From an uncultured Janibacter sp. (GTDB taxonomy: Bacteria; Actinomycetota; Actinomycetes; Actinomycetales; Dermatophilaceae): DNA of 13,338 nt. Position numbers and translations under genes: made by a program. Positions within the stretch are counted from its first letter, which is position 1; each line of letters starts with the position of its first letter. The stretch spans positions 1-13,338 of the forward strand of contig CAMICF010000063.1 of NCBI GenBank assembly GCA_946222495.1, given 5' to 3'. Below the pieces are notes generated by a model. It did not search any database and had not been told where the DNA came from. It saw only the letters and a program-made list of their open reading frames with translations. Of the stretch, positions 1 to 5,106 are shown one piece after another.

Positions 1-54
1 CCGGCAACCGCCGAGACGGCACAACGAGCCCTCCACTAAACCCGGGGCGATCCA
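1..54 (-). mobile_element. Probable insertion sequence end (IS3-like), partial
   Basis: Read on the minus strand, the oxidoreductase gene keeps its family pattern up to the residues GGSATY, then changes abruptly at position 54 into TGGATCGCCCCGGGTTTAGT. A TG start followed by a GC-rich block of this kind resembles terminal inverted repeats of IS3-family elements in actinobacteria. This is recognition from memory, not a database match. Only 54 bases are visible, no transposase can be seen, and the other end lies outside the window, so neither target-site duplication nor family can be confirmed. A plain deletion or recombination junction is the alternative. Confidence 0.45.
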
Positions 55-738
55 GTAGGTCGCGGAGCCCCCGACGACCGTCCGCCAGGTCGGGGACCCG
101 GAGACGCTCAGCATGCCGTGGTGGTCGAGGAAGGCGAAGAGGTGGCGGGCGGGGTAGTCGAGGGAGTCGCCGTCCCCCGAGGACCAGACGCACGAGACGA
201 GGGGCAGGGCGAAGTGGGCGACGAAGTAGGGCGAGTACCCGCCCCGGTCGAGGAACTCGCCCCACGTGCGGTCGGCGGCGGCGTCGTCGGCGAGCACCGC
301 ACTCGCCTCCCGGTGGAACCGGGGGATCTCGAGCAGCATCCGCACGAAGCGCGGGTCGCCGACCCGCCAGGGCTGGGCGAGGACCGCGCCGGGACCGCGC
401 CCGCCGGCCCACGAGAGGCCGCACCCGTCGCAGCTGATCGACATGCTCATCTCGGTCGGCCGCGTCGGCACGTCGAGAGCCCGGAAGAGCCGGAGCAGCT
501 GCGGGTAGGTGCGCTCGTTGTGGACGATGAACCCGCTGTCGATGCGGCGCGCCTGCCCGGCCGACGTGGTGACCGAGTGGGTGTGCGCGTGACCCCCGAG
601 ACGCGGCTCGGCCTCGAAGAGGGTCACCTCGTGCGTGCGGGAAAGCAGGTGGGCCGCGGTGAGTCCGGACACCCCGGCACCCACGACGGCCACGGTCGGG
701 CGGGCGCCGACCGGCGCAGGGTGGTCGGGTGCAGCCAC
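1..738 (-). CDS. FAD-dependent oxidoreductase (COG2907/amine-oxidase-like), interrupted
   Basis: The GTG start at 738 follows a strong AAGGAGG ribosome site (743-749). The N-terminus carries the FAD-binding Rossmann motif VAVVGAGVSGLTAAHLL (about residues 16-32), then FEAEPRLGGHAHTH. Further on are SGFIVHNERTYPQL, the SCVWSSGDGDSLDYPARHLF stretch and HGMLSVSGSPTWRTV, the order expected in COG2907 flavin oxidoreductases. These genes often neighbour DUF1365 and cyclopropane-fatty-acid synthase genes and light- or stress-controlled lipid clusters. About 228 residues are authentic. After GGSATY (codon ending at 55) the frame stays open to the window edge but no longer looks like the family, which normally continues for roughly another 200 residues. 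It is therefore probably broken by an inserted element and non-functional. It is transcribed away from the SRPBCC-MerR-MMPL unit, from the shared region 739-821. Substrate is unknown. Confidence 0.8.
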   Translation of the reverse strand, partial: MAAPDHPAPVGARPTVAVVGAGVSGLTAAHLLSRTHEVTLFEAEPRLGGHAHTHSVTTSAGQARRIDSGFIVHNERTYPQLLRLFRALDVPTRPTEMSMSISCDGCGLSWAGGRGPGAVLAQPWRVGDPRFVRMLLEIPRFHREASAVLADDAAADRTWGEFLDRGGYSPYFVAHFALPLVSCVWSSGDGDSLDYPARHLFAFLDHHGMLSVSGSPTWRTVVGGSATYWIAPGLVEGSLCRLGGCR

Positions 739-766
739 GGGGCCTCCTTGTCCAACGTTCGTCTCA

Positions 767-796
767 ACGCTAGGGTTGCGGATTCTTGAATGTCAA
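767..796 (-). promoter_or_regulatory. Predicted promoter of the FAD oxidoreductase
   Basis: On the minus strand a perfect TTGACA (796-791) is followed after 18 bp by TAGCGT (772-767), matching the TAnnnT core of a housekeeping -10. Transcription would start near 760, about 20 bases before the GTG start and just upstream of the AAGGAGG site. The -35 coincides with the left half of the CarH-like operator, so repression by occlusion is plausible. Prediction from sequence only. Confidence 0.5.
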
Positions 797-810
797 ATGT
801 TTGTACAAGG
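789..810. promoter_or_regulatory. CarH/LitR-like operator, two 11-bp repeats
   Basis: TTTGTACAAGG (800-810) fits the nnTnTACAnnn unit described for the B12 photoreceptor CarH of Thermus. Exactly 11 bp upstream lies a degenerate copy, AATGTCAAATG (789-799), with TGTCAA where TGTACA is expected. The core TTGTACAA is itself palindromic. The site lies between two divergent genes and overlaps the predicted -35 of the leftward one. It also lies just before the ribosome site of the rightward unit, which encodes a CarH-like regulator. Autoregulation and control of both directions is the inference; only one repeat is a good match. Confidence 0.5.
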
Positions 811-821
811 AGTGGTGGCGC

Positions 822-1259
822 GTGGTGCAGATCAGCCGGACGATCACGGTGACGGCCGACCCGTCGGCGGTCTACGCCTATCTGTCGGACTTCACCACGA
901 GTGAGGAGTGGGACGCCGGCAGCCTCGAGACGACACGTGTGGAGGGCAGCGGCGGCGTCGGCACTCGCTACCACAACCGCTCCCGCTTCCGGGGCCGTGA
1001 GACCGAGCTGACCTACGTCACCGTCGACCTCGTGCCCGACCGGCGCGTCGTCATGCGCGGGGAGAATGCCACGGTGCGGGTGCTCGACACGATGTCCATC
1101 GAGCCGGGGCCCGACGGGCACGGTACGCGGCTGGTGTATGAGGCAGACTTCACCTTCACGGGCCTCGCGAAGCTGGCAACGCCCTTCGTACGTGGTTCGC
1201 TGATCCGCCTGGGCGACGACACGGAAGAGACCCTGCGCGGGGCACTGGACAGACTCTGA
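822..1259 (+). CDS. SRPBCC/START-like small protein (polyketide cyclase/dehydrase-like)
   Basis: This is a 145-residue soluble protein with the SRPBCC opening: a short beta strand (VQISRTITVTADPSAVYAYL), then the helix SDFTTSEEWDAGS, antiparallel strands (GTRYHNRSRF, ELTYVTVDLVPDRRVVMRG), and a long C-terminal helix ending EETLRGALDRL. Such folds bind hydrophobic ligands; no ligand can be assigned. The GTG at 822 is chosen because AAGGAG at 807-812 stands 9 bases before it; the GTG at 825 is also possible. A TTG-initiated extension to 786 would run through the operator and looks unlikely. It is first in a probable operon, 18 bp before the B12-type MerR regulator, and directly downstream of the CarH-like box, so light-dependent expression is likely. 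Confidence 0.75.
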   Translation: MVQISRTITVTADPSAVYAYLSDFTTSEEWDAGSLETTRVEGSGGVGTRYHNRSRFRGRETELTYVTVDLVPDRRVVMRGENATVRVLDTMSIEPGPDGHGTRLVYEADFTFTGLAKLATPFVRGSLIRLGDDTEETLRGALDRL

Positions 1260-1277
1260 CGCCGAGGAACACCGCCG

Positions 1278-2189
1278 ATGTACACGATCAAGCGAGCCGC
1301 CGAGCTCACCGGGGTGCCGCCCGCGACCCTGCGAGCCTGGGAGCGCCGCTACGGCATTGGCACGTCTGAACGCACGGAGGCCGGCTACCGGCTCTACGAC
1401 GAAGGGAGCCTGGCCCGCCTGCGCGCTATGACCGCACTCGTCGCCGACGGGTGGACGCCCCGCAATGCCGCCCGTGAGGTGACGCGGCGGGCCGAGGAGG
1501 ACGCGGTCCCGGCCACGTCGGACGCGCGGTCGCCGCAGAGCGCGGCGGCCACTGGTGACGGCCCGGCAGCCGACACCGGGCGGCTCGTCGCCGCCGCCGT
1601 CAGCATGGACGCCGTGCGGGTGTCCGAGCTCCTCGACGAGCGCTTCGCCCTCGGGTCCTTCGACTCGGTCGTGGACGACTGGCTCATGCCCGCGCTCGCC
1701 GCGCTGGGCCGGGCCTGGCGGGAGGGGCGGGTGAGCATCGCGGGCGAGCACCTCGTCGCCCACGCGGTGATGCGGCGCCTGGCGATGTCCTACGACGCGG
1801 CGGCGCTGCGCGCCAGCGGCCCGGCGGTCCTCGTCGGTCTCCCGCCCCAGGTCCACCACGAGCTCGGCATCCTCGCCTTCGCCGTCGCCCTGCGTCGCCT
1901 GGGCGTCGCTGTCGTCTACCTCGGTGCCGACCTGCCCGTCACGGCCTGGGGTGACGCCGCGGACACCTTTGCATCCGACTTCGCCGTGACCAGCGTGCCG
2001 CGCCTCGAGGACGTGGCCGCCGCCAAGGACGTCGTCCGAGCGCTGCGCAGCCGCCGGGCCGACACTCGGGTCTTCGTCGGCGGCAGCCGGCAGGACGCGC
2101 TCTCGCGGGCACGTGTCGTCCGCCTGGGGCACGCCATCGGCCCGGCTGCAGCGCAGGTCGCGACCGTGGTCGCCGGGGGGAGGCCGTGA
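1278..2189 (+). CDS. MerR-family B12-dependent light-responsive regulator (CarH/LitR type)
   Basis: The 303-residue protein begins with a MerR winged helix (residues 1-70; MYTIKRAAELTGVPPATLRA, then WERRYG and GYRLYDEGSLARLRAM). After an Ala-rich linker comes a helical bundle with W147 followed nine residues later by E157-H158, the Wx9EH motif that packs against the upper face of adenosylcobalamin in CarH. A Rossmann-like B12 domain follows: PPQVHHELG holds the lower-ligand histidine (H194 of HxxG), then VVYLGADLPVTAW. In the usual E/DxHxxG motif the acidic residue is replaced here by V192. In this family, dark AdoCbl-bound tetramers repress and light disrupts them. ATG 1278 has GAGGAA at 1264-1269. 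The stop overlaps the next gene (GTGA). It very probably acts at the repeats at 789-810. The symbol carH or litR is not assigned because orthology is unproven. Confidence 0.87.
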   Translation: MYTIKRAAELTGVPPATLRAWERRYGIGTSERTEAGYRLYDEGSLARLRAMTALVADGWTPRNAAREVTRRAEEDAVPATSDARSPQSAAATGDGPAADTGRLVAAAVSMDAVRVSELLDERFALGSFDSVVDDWLMPALAALGRAWREGRVSIAGEHLVAHAVMRRLAMSYDAAALRASGPAVLVGLPPQVHHELGILAFAVALRRLGVAVVYLGADLPVTAWGDAADTFASDFAVTSVPRLEDVAAAKDVVRALRSRRADTRVFVGGSRQDALSRARVVRLGHAIGPAAAQVATVVAGGRP

Positions 2190-4309
2190 GGACCCGCTGG
2201 GCCGCAGGGCTGGCGCTCCTGCTGTGGTTCGTCATCGCCGCGGTGGGCGGGCCCCTCGTGGGCCAGCTGAGCAGCGTCCAGGAGAACAGCCAGGCCTCCT
2301 TCCTCCCCGACGACGCCGAGTCGACCCGCGTCGCCGACCAGCTGGCCGACTTCAACGCGGACTCCACGCTTCCGCTGCTCATCGTCATCGAGGACCCCGA
2401 CGGAGTCGACCGTGCCGGGCTCGCCGAGGCCGAGTCCTACGCCCGAGACCTGCCGTCGGCGACGATCGACGGGCTGCCCGGGACCCTCGGTGACTACCTG
2501 GCGACGGAGCGGGTACCGGCACTCCCGGCCGAGGACGGTGAGGCGGTCCTGCTACCGCTCGAGCTCGACGCCGCACAGGTGCAGCAGAGCGAGGGCGAGG
2601 AGCGGATCTCCGACCTCGTCGTGGAGGAGCTGCGCACCGGGACGGCCCCCGACGTCGTGGGCGCCGAGGTGGCGATCACGGGTCCTGCGGGGTTCAGCGC
2701 AGACCTGGGGGAGGCCTTCGCCGGGATCGACGGGATCCTGCTGCTCGTCGCCCTGGTCGTGGTCTTCGTCATCCTGCTCGTCGTCTACCGCAGTCCTCTC
2801 CTGCCCCTGGTCGTGCTCACCACCAGTGTCTTCGCACTCGCGCTGGCGGCGCTGATGATCTACCCCCTGGCGGACGCCCAGCTGATCCAGCTGTCGGGTC
2901 AGAGCCAGGGGATCCTCTTCATCCTCGTCGTCGGGGCCGCCACCGACTACTCGCTGCTGCTCATCGCGCGCTACCGCGAGGAGCTGCATCGCACGGAGGC
3001 GCTGCCCGCGCTGCGCGTGGCCTGGCGGCAGACCCTCGGACCGGTGCTGGCCAGTGGCCTGACGGTCATCGCGGGACTGCTGTGCCTCCTGCTGTCAGAC
3101 CTCGGCAACATCTCCGGCCTTGGTCCGGTGGGGGTCCTCGGCATCGTCGGCGCCATGCTCGCGGCGATGACGCTCCTGCCGGCGGCTCTGGCCCTGCTGG
3201 CCCGCGCCGCCTTCTGGCCGGCCACCCCCCGGCGGAGCACCGTGTCACGTCACCGGCTGTGGTCCGCGGTCGCCCGACGGGTCACCGCTCGACCGCGCGC
3301 GACGTGGGTGGTCACTACCGCGGCGCTGCTGGTGGCGGCAGGGGCGGCGACGACCTTCAACGCCTCCGGCATCACGCAGGCCGATTTCTTCACCACCGAC
3401 GTCGAGTCGGTCCGCGGCCAGGAGGTCATCGACGACCACTTCAGCGGCAGCGACCAGAGACCCGTCCAGGTGATCGCGCCCGCGGTGGAGGCAGAGGCGG
3501 CCGAGGCGGTGCTCGTCGACCAGCCCAGTGTCGCCGACCGCGTCGACTCCGTGAGCTCGCGATCCGGGTCCGGAGAGGTGCTGCTGAGCGCGCCGGTGAC
3601 CGTCGGGTCGGAGTCGGACGAGGCCAAGGACGTCGTCCGCGAGCTGCGGGACGAGCTCGACTCCGCCGCGCCGGGAGCGGTGGTCGGAGGAGCCACCGCG
3701 ACGGCTGTCGACACCGACGAGGCGAGCCAGCACGACCTGCAGGTGGTCATCCCGGCGATCCTCCTCGTGGTGGCCCTGATCCTCCTCGCGCTGCTGCGCT
3801 CCGTGGCGGCGGCAGTGATGCTCGTCGCGGTCAACGTGCTGAGCTTCGCCGCCACGCTCGGCGTGGCCGCGGTGCTCTTCAACCACGTGCTGGGGCTGCC
3901 CGGTGCCGACCCCACGACGCCGGTGTTGGCATTCGTCTTCCTCGTCGCGCTCGCCGTCGACTACTCGATCTTCCTCATGACCCGCACGCGGGAGGAGGCC
4001 CTGCAGGTCGGGACCCGCCGAGGCGTCGTGCGAGCCGTGGCGGTGACCGGAGGCGTCATCACCAGTGCCGGCGTGGTGCTCGCGGCCACCTTCTCCGCCC
4101 TGCTGGTGATCCCGCTGCTCTTCCTCGCCCAGATCGCCTTCGTCGTGGCCTTCGGCGTCCTGCTGGACACCATCGTCACTCGGTCGATCCTCGTCCCGGC
4201 CATCGTCTCGGACGTGGGCAACCGGATCTGGTGGCCCTGGGCCTCCCGGATGCCCTCCGGCCGGGGACCCACGCCGGGCGAGCGCGGGTCGTCGACCGGC
4301 GTCCGCTGA
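2186..4309 (+). CDS. MMPL-family RND transporter
   Basis: The 707-residue membrane exporter has the duplicated RND layout. An N-terminal helix (residues 4-25) is followed by an extracytoplasmic domain (about 26-180) and a helix bundle (about 183-345). A second set follows: helix about 375-390, external domain to about 530, bundle to about 680. Each bundle carries the MMPL proton-relay-like motif: GAATDYSLLLIARYREE (D254) and ALAVDYSIFLMTRTREE (D592). The GTG start at 2186 overlaps the regulator's stop by 4 bp and follows GGGGGGAGG, so translation is coupled. MMPL proteins export lipids and other hydrophobic molecules. In Corynebacterium glutamicum a gene of this family (cg0722) sits inside the carotenoid cluster. 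Given the adjacent CarH-like regulator and idi remnant, a carotenoid or isoprenoid-lipid substrate is plausible but not shown. It seems intact. Confidence 0.9.
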   Translation: MRTRWAAGLALLLWFVIAAVGGPLVGQLSSVQENSQASFLPDDAESTRVADQLADFNADSTLPLLIVIEDPDGVDRAGLAEAESYARDLPSATIDGLPGTLGDYLATERVPALPAEDGEAVLLPLELDAAQVQQSEGEERISDLVVEELRTGTAPDVVGAEVAITGPAGFSADLGEAFAGIDGILLLVALVVVFVILLVVYRSPLLPLVVLTTSVFALALAALMIYPLADAQLIQLSGQSQGILFILVVGAATDYSLLLIARYREELHRTEALPALRVAWRQTLGPVLASGLTVIAGLLCLLLSDLGNISGLGPVGVLGIVGAMLAAMTLLPAALALLARAAFWPATPRRSTVSRHRLWSAVARRVTARPRATWVVTTAALLVAAGAATTFNASGITQADFFTTDVESVRGQEVIDDHFSGSDQRPVQVIAPAVEAEAAEAVLVDQPSVADRVDSVSSRSGSGEVLLSAPVTVGSESDEAKDVVRELRDELDSAAPGAVVGGATATAVDTDEASQHDLQVVIPAILLVVALILLALLRSVAAAVMLVAVNVLSFAATLGVAAVLFNHVLGLPGADPTTPVLAFVFLVALAVDYSIFLMTRTREEALQVGTRRGVVRAVAVTGGVITSAGVVLAATFSALLVIPLLFLAQIAFVVAFGVLLDTIVTRSILVPAIVSDVGNRIWWPWASRMPSGRGPTPGERGSSTGVR

Positions 4310-4371
4310 TGGTGGGTGCGCTGAGCGTCCGGGCCGTGCCCACGGTCGGCCTGTCCAGGGAGACGTCGGCC

Positions 4372-4535
4372 ATGAACGACGAGGTCGTCCTCTCGGACGA
4401 TGGTGCGACTGCGATCGGTACCGCCCAGCGCGGTTCCGTGCATGGGACGCATACACCCGGTCCGGGCGCCTTCACGGGCGGCTGGACCGCCCTTCGGCGT
4501 TGCGGACTGTCGCGCAGGGCGGCCACGTGGACAAC
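4372..4535 (+). pseudogene. idi: Remnant of type I isopentenyl-diphosphate isomerase (5' part)
   Basis: From the ATG at 4372 the frame reads MNDEVVLSDDGATAIGTAQR, then GSVHGTHTP and, after a short divergent stretch, an AF and a C-GLS-RRA-A-TW stretch. This follows the opening of type I Idi proteins, which read roughly EHVILL-x-GxPxGTxxK, AxHTADTxLHLAF, then LLxTRRAxSKxTWP. The LHLAF block is damaged and several residues near TW are missing. The Nudix core and the catalytic NSxCGHP cysteine motif are absent. The frame then runs on without family resemblance. Intact Idi interconverts IPP and DMAPP, the precursors of carotenoids. It starts 62 bp after the MMPL gene in the same direction, which suggests it once extended the same unit. 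The match rests on about 35 to 50 short residues read by eye. Confidence 0.5.
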
Positions 4536-4611
4536 CGTGTCATCGTCGCCGACGTCCCACGAGTCGCGTCACACCATGGTGAACGGTGATCCCGCGAGGT
4601 CGAGCCGGCCG

Positions 4612-4867
4612 TCAGAGTCGCAGCAGCATGGTCGACGAGCCGCCCACCTCGCCAACGCGGCGGAAGCCCACGCGCTCGTAGAGGTGCCGAGCGACGTTGT
4701 CCTGCTCCACGCTCAGGCTCAGCGAGGTCAGCCCCTCCGTACGCGCGGTGGCGATCAGTGCATCCGAGCAGGGCGGACCCGACCCCGCGCCCCCTCCATG
4801 CCCGCACGACACCCATGGACATCTTCGGCGTGGCGGCGTCCACGAAGCCGTAGCCGGGATCGCCCTC
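4612..4867 (-). pseudogene. GNAT acetyltransferase remnant, 5'-truncated and frameshifted
   Basis: The C-terminal part reads SDALIATARTEGLTSLSLSV, then EQDNVARHLYERVGFRRVGE and GGSSTMLLRL before the stop at 4614-4612. This is the end of a GNAT N-acyltransferase (acetyl-CoA B-motif NxxARxLYERxGF). The preceding A-motif (MSMGVVRAWRGRGVGSALL) is in another frame. One extra base near 4764-4765 (the CC on the plus strand) restores LLDALIATAR if removed. Upstream, after DPGYGFVDAATPK, that frame meets a TAG at 4873-4871, so the N-terminal half is missing. Truncation plus frameshift make it non-functional. A sequencing error could explain the frameshift but not the missing half. Substrate is unknown. 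Confidence 0.75.
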
Positions 4868-4878
4868 GGGCTACGAGC
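4846..4878. repeat. Imperfect inverted repeat at a rearrangement junction
   Basis: CGTAGCC (4849-4855) and GGCTACG (4869-4875) form 7-bp inverted arms around 13 bases; with one bulge the pairing extends to AGC (4846-4848) and GCT. The left arm belongs to the leftward GNAT remnant and the right arm to the rightward one, so the repeat marks the point where two truncated genes were joined head to head. It may have supplied the microhomology for the event. Confidence 0.55.
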
Positions 4879-4985
4879 TCGCCGGGTTCGTCGTCGAAGG
4901 GGTCCTCCGAGACGAGTTCCTTCTCGATGGCCGCTCCGTCGACGACGTGCTGATGGCCCGGCACCTCGAGCGTCACCCGGCCTGA
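4869..4985 (+). pseudogene. C-terminal remnant of a second GNAT acetyltransferase
   Basis: In the frame starting at 4869 the plus strand reads GYELAGFVVEGVLRDEFLLD, then GRSVDDVLMARHLERHPA and a TGA at 4983-4985. YExAGFxxEGxLRxxxLxDGxxxDxxxMA is the classic tail of GNAT acetyltransferases of the RimJ/Acetyltransf_3 type. A TAG (4851-4853) closes the same frame just upstream and no A-motif is present, so about three quarters of the gene is lost. It is too short for an ORF of its own. It differs clearly from the leftward GNAT remnant it abuts, so the two are not halves of one gene. It has no start codon or ribosome site and is presumed dead. Confidence 0.7.
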
Positions 4986-5106
4986 CGACCCAACAGCCAC
5001 TCGCCACGCCGCTCCGGCGAAGACATATTGGCGTACATGGCGCCCGAGGTCGGAGTAACGTGCCTCCGCAGCACAGACACGGTCGTCCACGGAAGGCACA
5101 CACAGC
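4986..5106 (+). promoter_or_regulatory. Leader of the galactose operon
   Basis: This is the only upstream space for the symporter operon. A GGAAGG ribosome site (5091-5096) stands 10 bases before the ATG at 5107. A short hairpin, CGCCG-CTC-CGGCG (5007-5019), follows the dead acetyltransferase tail. AT-rich CATATT (5024-5029) and TTGGCG (5028-5033) are the only promoter-like elements, but no pair with good spacing could be found. No convincing repressor operator was seen. Confidence 0.35.

Noticed and set aside
1279..1284. A second TGTACA at the start of the MerR gene, a possible CarH half-site.
   Set aside because: It is made by the ATG-TAC-ACG codons of the MYTI opening that is common in MerR proteins, with no second repeat 11 bp away; probably chance.
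624..2132. A 502-codon minus-strand frame opposite the SRPBCC and MerR genes.
   Set aside because: Biased, motif-free composition opposite two genes with recognisable domains. The real minus-strand gene in this area uses a different frame from the GTG at 738.
4480..4611. A short plus-strand frame reading VDNRVIVADVPRV before a stop at 4587-4589, as a possible further gene remnant.
   Set aside because: No family could be recognised and it has no start or ribosome site; left unannotated beyond the idi remnant.
3082..4953. A 623-codon plus-strand frame beginning inside the MMPL gene.
   Set aside because: It is an Arg/Gly/Pro-rich shadow in another frame of the MMPL gene. The only meaningful piece is the idi-like start at 4372, listed separately.
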